Source of the DNA: Anaerolineales bacterium
Lineage (GTDB): Bacteria > Chloroflexota > Anaerolineae > Anaerolineales > UBA4823
Assembly (NCBI GenBank): GCA_003105035.1
Contig: PQAL01000003.1
Coordinates: 1-64,000, forward strand
Direction of reading: 5' to 3'
Length of the DNA: 64,000 bases
Position numbers and translations under genes: made by a program. Below the pieces are notes generated by a model. It saw nothing but the letters and a program-made list of their open reading frames with translations. It was not told the DNA's origin and did not search any database. Shown in pieces: positions 26,799 through 35,369 of this stretch; positions within the stretch are counted from its first letter, which is position 1, and each line of letters opens with the position of its first letter.

Positions 26799-27573
26799 TA
26801 TCAAAATACGGCAGATCCTCACGGATTTATCTAATCAGCAAATCGATATTGATAGTGCGTTGAACCTGCTTCGAGACTTTCCCTACGCCGATTTGGGCTA
26901 TGCCAGGTTGGATTCGCATCGCGCATTACGCAAGGGTGCGGGGGAGGTGGTTTTTTGCGAGTACAAGACACCCGAGCAGGTAGCTTCCATTTTTGAGCGG
27001 ATAAAGCAATTGCATGGAAAGGTGATGGGCACGCGAGTCTCTGCTGAGATGGCCAAATTTGTCAGGCTACAGCTACCGGAAGCGCATTATGATGCCATCT
27101 CACGCCTGCTCGTCTTGCAAGATGATCTACCTATACCCCCCGATGATGCGCAACCAATGGTAGCCGTCATCACGGGTGGAACTGCGGATATTCCAGTGGC
27201 CGAGGAAGCGGTACAGACGCTGGAATTCTTGGGTCAAAAAGTCGTGCGCGTCTATGACGTCGGCGTTGCGGGATTGCACCGTTTACTCGACCAGAGAGAC
27301 GTCCTCATGAATGCCGATGTAATCATTTCCATCGCAGGGATGGAAGGAGCCTTAACCAGCGTCGTCGCCGGATTGGTTGCCTGCCCGGTGATTGGAGTGC
27401 CAACCAGCGTGGGCTACGGCAGCAGTTTTGGCGGCCTGGCACCTTTGCTGGCAATGCTAAATTCCTGTGCCCCCGGTGTGGCCGTAGTGAATATTGACAA
27501 TGGCTTTGGCGCCGCCCAAATGGCTTTCGCCATCCTTGAGCGAATAAGAGTCAATTGTACAAAAGGAACCTAG
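26791..27573 (+). CDS. larB: LarB, NaAD carboxylase/hydrolase (nickel-pincer cofactor)
   Basis: This 260-residue protein has a variable N-terminal half and a C-terminal PurE/AIR-carboxylase-like domain (VAVITGGTADIPVAEEAVQTLEFLG, then GVPTSVGYGSSFGGLAPLLAMLNSCAPG). LarB carboxylates nicotinic acid adenine dinucleotide and splits off AMP, the first committed step to the nickel-pincer cofactor. The start ATG lies inside the end of larE, and larC follows after 3 bp. Confidence 0.95.
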   Translation: MDNIKIRQILTDLSNQQIDIDSALNLLRDFPYADLGYARLDSHRALRKGAGEVVFCEYKTPEQVASIFERIKQLHGKVMGTRVSAEMAKFVRLQLPEAHYDAISRLLVLQDDLPIPPDDAQPMVAVITGGTADIPVAEEAVQTLEFLGQKVVRVYDVGVAGLHRLLDQRDVLMNADVIISIAGMEGALTSVVAGLVACPVIGVPTSVGYGSSFGGLAPLLAMLNSCAPGVAVVNIDNGFGAAQMAFAILERIRVNCTKGT

Positions 27574-27576
27574 CCT

Positions 27577-28782
27577 ATGAAAATCGGCTATCTCGATTGC
27601 CCATCAGGTATCAGCGGAGATATGTTCTTAAGTGCCCTGGTGGATTGTGGCGCTCCGCTTGATGATATAAAAGAGCGCTTAGCTCTCTTGCCTATTCAGG
27701 GTTTCAAAATTACCTCCAAGCGGGTTAATAAGGCGGGATTGACCGCAATCCAGGTTGATGTGCTGGTAGATGATCGGGTTACAGAACGCAAGTTGGCAGA
27801 GATAATCAACCTCATTTTGCAAAGCCCATTGTCTGAAAATATCAAGGGGAAGGCAGTGGAAGTATTTCGAAGGATTGGTGAGGTCGAGGCCCTGATCCAT
27901 GGCTTGGAAGTAGAAGAAATACATTTACATGAGCTTGGGGGCTTGGACACGATTGTCGACGTGGTGGGAGTCTTGCTGGGTATGGAATTACTCGGAATTG
28001 ATAGGCTCATTGCCTCACCGCTCCCCCTCGGCTCAGGCACTATCCAATCGGCTCATGGAACGCTCCCATTACCTGCACCAGCTTCCCTGGCTTTATTAAA
28101 AGGTGTTCCCATCCATGGAAGCGAGATAAATAAAGAACTGGTTACACCGACCGGCGCAGCCTTATTAACCAGCCTGGTGCAGGAATTTGGCATCATTCCA
28201 GCCATGCGGTTAGAGAAAATTGGTTATGGCGCAGGTAAACGGGATTTACCAACCCCCAACGTTTTACGCTTATTGATCGGGGAAAGCATGGAACCAACCT
28301 TGTCCAGTTATTCATTGCAGACAGAGAAATTGGTATGCCTCGAATGCAATATCGATAACATGAATCCTGAAATTTACTCGTATCTCTCCGAAAGGCTTTT
28401 TAATACCGGTGCGCTGGATGTTTCTCTTACGCCTGTTTATATGAAGAAGAATCGCCCGGGCTCTCTGGTCACGGTGCTGTGTACCGAAGATGACACAGAG
28501 AAATTAATGGAAATCATTTTTTCCGAAACTACCACATTGGGTATACGCAAATATTCTGTTGATCGCTATTCAGTGGAACGGCACATCACGCAGGTGAGCA
28601 CACCTTATGGGGCAGTGAACATCAAATTTTCGAAAAAGGGCGATAAAAGCTGGAACTACACACCCGAGTATGAGGATTGCAGACGATTAGCCTTACAACA
28701 CAATATCCCCATCCAAAAAATATATCGAGCTGCGGAATTTGCTGCGGAAGAGCATCTTCAAAACCTGTTTCTAGCTGAATAA
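27577..28782 (+). CDS. larC: LarC, nickel insertase (nickel-pincer cofactor)
   Basis: The 401-residue protein starts KIGYLDCPSGISGDMFLSALVD, the LarC signature, and has GLEVEEIHLHELGGLDTIVDVVG, a His/Glu-rich stretch likely to contact nickel. LarC is a CTP-dependent cyclometallase that inserts nickel into the dithiolate precursor. It is encoded here as one continuous frame. In Lactobacillus plantarum the protein needs a frameshift between larC1 and larC2. It is the last gene of the larEBC operon. Confidence 0.95.
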   Translation: MKIGYLDCPSGISGDMFLSALVDCGAPLDDIKERLALLPIQGFKITSKRVNKAGLTAIQVDVLVDDRVTERKLAEIINLILQSPLSENIKGKAVEVFRRIGEVEALIHGLEVEEIHLHELGGLDTIVDVVGVLLGMELLGIDRLIASPLPLGSGTIQSAHGTLPLPAPASLALLKGVPIHGSEINKELVTPTGAALLTSLVQEFGIIPAMRLEKIGYGAGKRDLPTPNVLRLLIGESMEPTLSSYSLQTEKLVCLECNIDNMNPEIYSYLSERLFNTGALDVSLTPVYMKKNRPGSLVTVLCTEDDTEKLMEIIFSETTTLGIRKYSVDRYSVERHITQVSTPYGAVNIKFSKKGDKSWNYTPEYEDCRRLALQHNIPIQKIYRAAEFAAEEHLQNLFLAE

Positions 28783-29112
28783 ACGAAAACAAGCGGTCAA
28801 ATTAACATCCATATCTCAGCCCTATTCGCAATATTACGATGCAGCATCCGGGTTGTCGCCCCAGCGTTGGTGGTTTTTCACCCACAGAACCAACATATTG
28901 ATTTATTAGGCTCGATAATCCTTATGACAATATAAGAATAATTATCCACCGTGCATCTTACCTTGGTGGATATTGATAGATCGTTACTCCAATCAACGAA
29001 AAATATACTCAGACTGTGCCGAGATGATATCAAAAAGTCAGCTGAGATTAAAAATTCGGGGCAGCCTCATTTACCAGTCAGGTAGAATCGGCTGCCCTTA
29101 TTTTCTAAGAGA
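28783..29112. other. intergenic region between convergent units
   Basis: The 330 bases after larC hold no gene that I can support. The main element is the bidirectional hairpin at 29059-29097, next to the convergent sugar-isomerase gene. Confidence 0.5.
29059..29097. terminator. bidirectional terminator between larC and the convergent sugar-isomerase gene
   Basis: An 8-bp perfect stem (GGGCAGCC / GGCTGCCC) encloses an inner TACC/GGTA stem. It is followed by TTATTTTC on the plus strand and a T-rich tract on the minus strand. It lies between two convergent genes. Confidence 0.75.
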
Positions 29113-29985
29113 TCAGGCAAGTTTATTGCGCATGAAAGTCAAAGCTTCCTTAGCCTGGTGGTCAAGCTGAGCTTCGTCTGCGCCGACACTCAGGTCACGC
29201 CAAACACGGATAGAGTGGCCTACCTCCCCGCCAGGCTTGATAAATGGTTCCATCACCACGTGTCCCTGGTAGTTTATTTTCTTTAATGCCTGGGCTATTT
29301 CATCCCACGGCATCCGCCCCTGTCCTGGCGGTTTGCGGTTTGTTTCACCGATATGGAAATGTCCCAACCGGTCGCCAACCGAGGTAATGGCAGCACCAAT
29401 GTTGTCTTCTTCAATGTTCATGTGAAACGCATCCAGGAGCAGCTTAACATTTGGGCTGCCGATTGCGTCCACAAAAGCCACTCCTTCTGCGGCAGTGTTC
29501 AGCAAGAAATGCTCAAAGCGGTTCACGATCTCAAGGCAGTAGGTGATGCCATAGTCTTCAGCTACTTTGCTGATTTCCTTAACACAGCGAGCACTGCGTT
29601 CGAGATACGGGCGTTTGTCGATGAGGTTACTGGGAAAGACCGCTGGCCAGGAGGAATAGTTAATGCCACCAAAAACCTTGCCACCCATGAAATGAATAAC
29701 ATCCAAAATTTTATAGGCGTAATCAAGACCTGCCTGGCGGACTGAAGCTGACTCGCTAGCCAGGTCCCTGTCGTGTGAAAAGCCAATACAGTAGGTGAGT
29801 TCAAGCCCCCGGTCATTCGCCATTTGGCGCAGGTTTTCCTGTTCTGCCTTGGGCATACTCAGCAGTTCATCCGGTTGGACTTCCAAAATATCAAAACCAA
29901 GCCGGGCAACTTTATCCACAAAGTATTTATAATCCCCCGTCCATTTCTCGGTCCAATAAGCAAAGTATATTCCGATTTTATTCAT
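29113..29985 (-). CDS. sugar phosphate isomerase/epimerase (AP endonuclease-2 fold)
   Basis: This 290-residue TIM-barrel protein has the metal-binding pattern of ketose 3-epimerases and hydroxypyruvate isomerases: YCLEIVNRFEHFLLNTA, VKLLLDAFHMNIEED, HFHIGETNRKPPGQG and HVVMEPFIKPGG. The Glu, Asp, His and Glu of these segments would bind a divalent metal. It resembles the D-psicose/D-tagatose 3-epimerase group. It is the last gene of a minus-strand operon that shares its promoter type with the large sugar-acid unit. Confidence 0.88.
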   Translation of the reverse strand: MNKIGIYFAYWTEKWTGDYKYFVDKVARLGFDILEVQPDELLSMPKAEQENLRQMANDRGLELTYCIGFSHDRDLASESASVRQAGLDYAYKILDVIHFMGGKVFGGINYSSWPAVFPSNLIDKRPYLERSARCVKEISKVAEDYGITYCLEIVNRFEHFLLNTAAEGVAFVDAIGSPNVKLLLDAFHMNIEEDNIGAAITSVGDRLGHFHIGETNRKPPGQGRMPWDEIAQALKKINYQGHVVMEPFIKPGGEVGHSIRVWRDLSVGADEAQLDHQAKEALTFMRNKLA

Positions 29986-30120
29986 ACCACCTTACTCCTT
30001 GTGTTTTAGAAATATCGGCTGCTCGGAAAATTCTTGAAAATTGATCTGGTGATTGATTCCTGTAAATATATAAACGACCATCAGTCGGACTGGTGGCTAC
30101 GATACATGGAATTCGGGCTA

Positions 30121-31068
30121 TCACCCAATCACCTGCAATACAATCTTGCCTCTGACCCCACCAGCTTCAAGCTGGCGATGCCCTGCTGCCACTTCCTCCA
30201 GGGGGATCACCGAGTCAATGACTGGTTTCAGCTGCTGGCGTTCGACGAGCACGCGTAGCGCCTCCAGCTTTGCCCTAGCCCGTTCCATGAAACCAAAATA
30301 GATGGTTATGTTTTTAGGATTTGCTGCACTCAAATCGCCTGTGCTGTTGACGCAGGTCACTGCGCGGCCATGGGGTTTGATGATATTGATACTTTGGGCA
30401 AGCAGATTTCCTCCCACGGTATCATACACACCATCCACTCCTTCGCCACCTGTCTCACGCTGCACTGCAGTGACAAAATCTTCGGCATGATAATCAATGG
30501 CCAAATCGACCCCAAGGGACTTAACCATCTCCTGGTTTTCCTTTCGGCATGTTCCTAACACCCGTGCTCCAGCTTCTTTCGCTATTTGTACCGCTAGCGA
30601 ACCTACTCCACCTGCGGCTGCATGCACCAGCAGCGTGGCACCTGGCTTCGGCTGTAAAAATTGCATGGCATCCCAGGCTGTCATGCCCGCAAGGGGCAAT
30701 GCAGATGCTTCTATAAAGCTTAAATTCCTGGGCTTATGGGCTACAATCGATTCATCGGAAACCTGATATTCAGCGTTACTGCCCTGCCCTGTCCAGATTG
30801 ATGGTGAGTAATACACTTCATCGCCTGGCTTGAAGGCTTTAACACCTACCCCTACTGCCTCAACAACCCCGGCAGCATCATAACCCAAGACCGCAGGTGG
30901 TTTTACCCCTGCCCATCTACCAGCCTTGCGAATCTTATAATCTACAGGATTTATTGCGGCTGCGTACACTCGCACCAGGACTTCTGTAGCCTGCGGTACC
31001 GGTTTGGGCCAATCAGCCTCTTGAAATACTTCTGGCCCTCCGAATGCAGTAATGATCATTGCTTTCAT
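30121..31068 (-). CDS. NADPH:quinone reductase-like medium-chain dehydrogenase (zinc-free)
   Basis: The preferred start is the ATG at 31068, eight bases after AAAGGAG. An in-frame GTG at 31077 abuts that site and is too close to it. The 315-residue MDR protein begins MKAMIITAFGGPEVF, has AAAINPVDYKIR and the Rossmann loop HAAAGGVGSLAVQIAKEAGA. It lacks the zinc-ligand cysteines, so it belongs to the quinone oxidoreductase/enoyl-reductase branch. It is probably co-transcribed with the flanking sugar genes. Its substrate is unknown. Confidence 0.87.
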   Translation of the reverse strand: MKAMIITAFGGPEVFQEADWPKPVPQATEVLVRVYAAAINPVDYKIRKAGRWAGVKPPAVLGYDAAGVVEAVGVGVKAFKPGDEVYYSPSIWTGQGSNAEYQVSDESIVAHKPRNLSFIEASALPLAGMTAWDAMQFLQPKPGATLLVHAAAGGVGSLAVQIAKEAGARVLGTCRKENQEMVKSLGVDLAIDYHAEDFVTAVQRETGGEGVDGVYDTVGGNLLAQSINIIKPHGRAVTCVNSTGDLSAANPKNITIYFGFMERARAKLEALRVLVERQQLKPVIDSVIPLEEVAAGHRQLEAGGVRGKIVLQVIG

Positions 31069-31331
31069 ACAATCCACTCCTTTATAAACCGCATATTATG
31101 AAGATATCACCGCTAAACTCCCTGGCTTTCCTCAAACCAGGTCTGCTCTTCAATAAGCACAAGGCGTGATCCGGCAGGGATCGTCAGCAATTTACAGCTG
31201 CCTTGAACCACTAGTGAATGAAGTGCAGCTTAGATCGCCCTTGTTCGCCGATGATTTCCAATCAACCATTGGTATTCCAAGTCTACTTGCCACGCAACAC
31301 CCGAACAAGGATTATCTTCACTCAGGAGTTC
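31069..31331. other. 263-bp intergenic gap within the operon
   Basis: No gene, hairpin or promoter that I can support. It is the largest gap in the 29-33 kb operon, so an internal promoter cannot be excluded. Confidence 0.35.
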
Positions 31332-32351
31332 CTATGCCACATCGATGACCACCTTCATACTCTTGTCGCCAAATTTATCAATGTAGCGATAGGCCTCAAT
31401 GTAGTTGTCGATCGAATAGTGCTTGGAAACCAGCGGCTCGGTTATGATGCCACCTGAGCCTATGAGTTCCACGGCACGGATATAATCGGGACGTTTGTAC
31501 ATCAGAGTGCCGCGAATGTTCAACTCCCGGTCTTGCACGGTGGACATATCCAGGCGGGGCTTATCGCCAAACACACCCACAATAACTATTGTGCCGCCTT
31601 TTTGGATATTCGCCACTGCTTCTGTAATCGTTGCTTCCACTCCCACACACTCAAAAGCCACATCAAAACCATCATTACCAAAAACACGCCTAGCAGCATC
31701 TGCCAGGTTTTCTTGCTTGGGATTGCTGGTGTTTGCTAGTCCACATTGGCGGGCTACTTCAAGACGGTAGTCACTTAAATCAGTGATCAAGACCTGTGCG
31801 CCTGCTGCGCGGGTAGTTTGTGCAACCAGGTTACCAATGGGCCCCGCACCTAAAACCACGGCGCGATGCCCAGCCAACTTTCCGACTCGCTCCACGGCAT
31901 GGACCGCTACGGCGGCAGGTTCCACCAGAGCTCCTTGCTCAAAGGTAAACGTATCCGGCAGGCTTATGATCATGTCTGCAGATGTGGTCCATAATTCCTG
32001 GGCACAGCCGGGCGCTTGAAAACCCTGCACTTTTAATTTGTCGCAAATGTGATAATCCCCGCGGCGGCACGGTGCACATTCGCCACACACAATTTGTGGC
32101 ATCGAAGTTACCTTTGTGCCAGGCATGAGTCCGGCGACCCCCGGCCCAACAGCTTCGAGCACCGCAGAGAACTCGTGCCCCTGCACCACCGGATAGCTCG
32201 TGAGGGGATGTTTACCGTGATATACATGGATATCTGAACCACACACCCCAATACGCTGGACACGTAACAAAACTTCACCTTGCCCGGGTGTGGGTGCAGG
32301 AACATCGTGAAGTTCAATTTCCCCAGCTTTAGTCATTACCGCTTGTTTCAT
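31332..32351 (-). CDS. zinc-dependent sorbitol/sugar-acid dehydrogenase (MDR)
   Basis: I start at the ATG at 32351 (MKQAVMTKAGEIELHDVPAP), giving 339 residues, because the open frame upstream reads like non-coding sequence. Zinc ligands are in GVCGSDIHVYHG and GHEFSAVLEAVG, and the structural lobe is CGECAPCRRGDYHIC. The Rossmann loop is VLGAGPIGNLVAQ. It resembles L-threonine, L-galactonate and sorbitol dehydrogenases. It is the second gene after the promoter at 33422-33449. Confidence 0.9.
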   Translation of the reverse strand: MKQAVMTKAGEIELHDVPAPTPGQGEVLLRVQRIGVCGSDIHVYHGKHPLTSYPVVQGHEFSAVLEAVGPGVAGLMPGTKVTSMPQIVCGECAPCRRGDYHICDKLKVQGFQAPGCAQELWTTSADMIISLPDTFTFEQGALVEPAAVAVHAVERVGKLAGHRAVVLGAGPIGNLVAQTTRAAGAQVLITDLSDYRLEVARQCGLANTSNPKQENLADAARRVFGNDGFDVAFECVGVEATITEAVANIQKGGTIVIVGVFGDKPRLDMSTVQDRELNIRGTLMYKRPDYIRAVELIGSGGIITEPLVSKHYSIDNYIEAYRYIDKFGDKSMKVVIDVA

Positions 32352-32389
32352 GAAATGCCTCGCTTTCTTTAAGTGATAGATTGGGTAAA

Positions 32390-33184
32390 TTACGCAACAG
32401 ACTTCAACCAGCCGCCGTCCACATAATAAGTGGAACCTACACAATAACTGGCGCGCGGCGAACAGAGAAATACAAAAAAGTCAGCCAATTCTTCAGGGGT
32501 CGCAAACCGCCCAATAGGCGCATTATCCCTGGCAATTCGGTCGAGGTATTGATCCACCGTTACATCAGTGCCCGCCGTCAATTGCGCAGCCGTCTTCTTC
32601 CAATCAGGGGTAAGGATCAACCCCGGATTGATACAATTGACGCGAATGTTGTATTTGATCACCTCGTCAGCCAGGCACTTCGAAAACATGATAAGGGCTG
32701 CTTTGGTGACGTTATAAATTGGCTCATAACCGAGCGGTTGTTTACCGCATATGGAGGCATTATGGATTATTACCCCCCCATTACGCTTTTGCATTAAAGG
32801 CACCAGACCGCGCGCCAACCTGACTGCCGCCATGACATGCAGTTCCCAATAGTACTGCCATTTGTCATCGGGAGCGTTCAGGATAGTCTCGTTGCTGCCG
32901 GTGCCGGCATTATTGATCAGTATATCCACGCCACCAAAAGCCTGGCCGGCTTTGGTGATCACCGTGGAGATATCCTCAGGCATTGATAGGTCTGCCTTGA
33001 CGCCAATTGCTGTTACCCCGTAAGTAGCTGCAATCTCAGAAGCCATTTCACTGACCCTGGCCGCATTGCGGGCGCAAATCAGAACGTGCACACCTTCCTT
33101 TGCCAGGCCATGAGCAACGGCCAGTCCGATGCCAACACTTCCCCCTGTGATAACGGCCACTTTATCCTTGAGTTCGAGATCCAT
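32390..33184 (-). CDS. short-chain dehydrogenase/reductase
   Basis: A 264-residue classical SDR with TGGSVGIGLAVAHGL (cofactor loop), NNAGTGS, a Ser in HNASICGK and YNVTK (YxxxK). Its C-terminus GSTYYVDGGWLKS is typical of the group. It is the first gene of the 29-33 kb operon, about 230 bases downstream of the predicted transcription start at 33415. A sugar, sugar-acid or polyol substrate is likely but not shown. Confidence 0.9.
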   Translation of the reverse strand: MDLELKDKVAVITGGSVGIGLAVAHGLAKEGVHVLICARNAARVSEMASEIAATYGVTAIGVKADLSMPEDISTVITKAGQAFGGVDILINNAGTGSNETILNAPDDKWQYYWELHVMAAVRLARGLVPLMQKRNGGVIIHNASICGKQPLGYEPIYNVTKAALIMFSKCLADEVIKYNIRVNCINPGLILTPDWKKTAAQLTAGTDVTVDQYLDRIARDNAPIGRFATPEELADFFVFLCSPRASYCVGSTYYVDGGWLKSVA

Positions 33185-33382
33185 TTTGAACTCCTTAACT
33201 TTCAGAGTTACCTGACATTGAATATACTAATGACATCTCACCCAAGCCTGATAAAGCATGAATAGGGTAGTTAAGCCAATATTTCCTTATAAACCCGGTA
33301 GAGGTATTCTATTTTACTCTCTTGCATTAGATGCGCTCTACAGGAGATGATATTGTTTTGCTTTGAGAAACTATTCTTGAAA

Positions 33383-33411
33383 ATTGTAGTAATGTTGTAT
33401 TGTAATTACAA
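33383..33411. promoter_or_regulatory. operator-like element O2
   Basis: This 29-bp element is the gapless counterpart of the one at 25487-25515, with only three differing bases. It retains the ATTGTAGTAATG left part and the ATTACAA right part. It lies 10 bases downstream of the -10 box of its promoter, as in the other copy. Confidence 0.75.
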
Positions 33412-33421
33412 GTACGCGAAA

Positions 33422-33449
33422 AGTAAAGCATCGTTTTGATGAGTGTCAA
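33422..33449 (-). promoter_or_regulatory. sigma-70 type promoter of the 29-33 kb operon
   Basis: On the minus strand, TTGACA (33449-33444), a 16-bp spacer and TTTACT (33427-33422). Spacer and distance to the operator equal those of the promoter at 25526-25553. Confidence 0.75.
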
Positions 33450-34164
33450 TGGGTGCGTGTATACCGATCAATCGCAAATGGTAGCTGCTATACGGGTTGA
33501 TATGCTCTGGGCATACACAACAACCGACACCTACATCAGCGCGCGCAACATTTGCAAAGCATCATGGATAAACAGCGATCCTGGCTGATAGCTTGTCACA
33601 CATTAACTGGATCGAGGCCATGCACCTTAGCATCAATTGACAGCGGTTCGACTTTTGCAACACCGAAGTCGTCTTTGATTTGCTGGCTTGTATCCAACCA
33701 GGCGGAATAAATGTGGAGAATAAACTAAAAACCCACCTTCAACAGGCTATTTGATTCACATGCGTGCATCAGATCAAAGAGTCTCCCCCTTGCGAGGCGC
33801 TCAACCAATGATGTAAAAGGACGAATCTAGAAAAACGCTCTTCCCAACCAGTGTCCTGCTGTTTTCGTCCAATCCATTGCATGACTTGTAGGTCAAGTAT
33901 ATTGGATGAGGTTGGTAAAGTCCTGTCAACGGATTGGCATCCAGTGGATTCAGATAACTATTAAGAAACCATGCAAGCGCTTTAATAATCATGTGAACCA
34001 TTATTAAAGACGATTGGTTTGGAGAATGAGATCTTATATATTTACTGCTTATATTTCTACCTGAGTGATTTTTAAATGAGCACAATTTTAAATACATATA
34101 TCGCTCTAAAACCAAACGGTGGTAGGCTCAGGAAAATCCAGAATTATTCAGCAGAACCACATCT
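33450..34164. other. AT-rich intergenic region with a dispersed repeat
   Basis: Over 700 bases without a supported gene. It contains copy A of a 156-bp dispersed repeat (33775-33930) and a stop-bounded minus-strand frame at about 33598-33726 that reads like the tail of a lost gene (HIYSAWLDTSQQ...). Confidence 0.5.
33775..33930. repeat. dispersed 156-bp repeat, copy A
   Basis: Starts CAAAGAGTCTCCCCCTTGCG and ends AAAGTCCTGTCAAC. It aligns over its whole length with 44202-44357, with two single-base indels and short blocks of strong identity separated by variable bases. No coding frame is conserved between the two copies. Confidence 0.75.
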
Positions 34165-35361
34165 TTATTTGAAGGGAATAAAGCTCACCAGGACCGTCAT
34201 CCCCCACCTCAACCCGGGAGCAGCATCTTCCAATTTTATGCGAGTGACATAGGTGATATCTCCCCGGACTTCCTGAAAAGTATCCCGGATTGTAGTTACT
34301 GTTCCGCTCATTATATTATCTGGAAATGCATCGGCTGCCACTTCCACAACCTGACCCAATTCAATATTTACCACATCAATCTCAGTTAGGTCTATTGTTT
34401 CCACATACCATTCTGATAAATCTGCCCACTTAGCAACAGGCTGTCCTATCATGACAAGCTCGCCTTCGTTAAGGTTTAATTCAACCAAGGTCCCATTCGC
34501 TGGAGCTCGTAAATCAAACTGCTCAAGCGTTGCCTGGGCAGCTGCCAGGTTCTCTTTGGCGGCAGAAACCCGAGCATTTACTAAATTCAGCGAATCTGTG
34601 TCCGGACCATGTGAGACATCGCTAAAATGCGCTTCTGTTAATTTTCGTTGGGTTTTTGAAGCTTCCAAGGAATCCTGCGCCTGCTGTAAAATAAAAGTGT
34701 ATCCTTCGCCTTGCAAATCATCTAGCCGTAGAGCTGCCTGGTCATAAGCTTGCTGAGCCTCTGTCAGCTGCACCTGGTAGAAAGCGCGTGTCGTATCGTC
34801 CTCCGCTTCATCCTCGTAATCATTGTAATTGTCATTAGCACTTTCCAGCTGTTTCTCAGCAAGCACCAGCTGAGCTTTTGCACCGGCAATTTCATTCTGG
34901 AGTTGGTCACCGGTGATGGAATCAAGATGGCTTTGCGCATCCCACTCAGCCTGGCGGGCTGCCTGGAGATCAAAAAAAGCCTGGTTCGTTACCGCTTCCT
35001 GGGCATCGTATAGATCCTGCAGTGCTTGCTGTGCAGCCAGCAACTCCAGCTCAGCGGATTTTACAGATGCCTCAGTTTGCTGTTTTCCTCCCAAACGGGC
35101 AATCACCTGACCTGTTGACACCGTTTCACCTTCCTGCACCAGAATTTCAACCACCTCGCCAGTAGCAGCAAAGGAGAGGGTGGCAAATACCCTGGGGACC
35201 AGGTGCCCTTCAATGGTCATTACACCATCGTCCATGAACAATTCAGGTCCGTTTGCCTGGCTGTCGGTTGACACAACTTCAGGTGTATTTGCCTGGCAGC
35301 CTGCAAGCATAATCAGGCTGATCAATAAAGCACTTAGAACATGGATGAATTTAAATCTCAT
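34165..35361 (-). CDS. HlyD/MacA-family efflux adaptor lipoprotein
   Basis: The 398-residue protein has a lipoprotein signal ending LAGC (Cys22), a biotinyl-lipoyl-like half (VEILVQEGETVSTGQVIARLGGKQ), and a long Ala/Glu/Gln-rich coiled-coil hairpin (about 100-270). A second lipoyl half (LRAPANGTLVELNLNEGELV) and a beta-barrel domain follow. MacA-type adaptors link a MacB-type permease to export. It lies 8 bp after the FtsX/MacB permease gene, in an ATPase-permease-adaptor operon. The exported substrate is unknown. Confidence 0.9.
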   Translation of the reverse strand: MRFKFIHVLSALLISLIMLAGCQANTPEVVSTDSQANGPELFMDDGVMTIEGHLVPRVFATLSFAATGEVVEILVQEGETVSTGQVIARLGGKQQTEASVKSAELELLAAQQALQDLYDAQEAVTNQAFFDLQAARQAEWDAQSHLDSITGDQLQNEIAGAKAQLVLAEKQLESANDNYNDYEDEAEDDTTRAFYQVQLTEAQQAYDQAALRLDDLQGEGYTFILQQAQDSLEASKTQRKLTEAHFSDVSHGPDTDSLNLVNARVSAAKENLAAAQATLEQFDLRAPANGTLVELNLNEGELVMIGQPVAKWADLSEWYVETIDLTEIDVVNIELGQVVEVAADAFPDNIMSGTVTTIRDTFQEVRGDITYVTRIKLEDAAPGLRWGMTVLVSFIPFK

Positions 35362-35369
35362 AAAGGCTC

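Noticed and set aside
27577-28782. Programmed frameshift in larC
   Set aside because: One uninterrupted frame covers both halves, so no frameshift is needed here.
33801-34115. 104-codon minus-strand open frame
   Set aside because: It overlaps repeat copy A, has no ribosome-binding site or recognisable motif, and the frame is not kept in repeat copy B.
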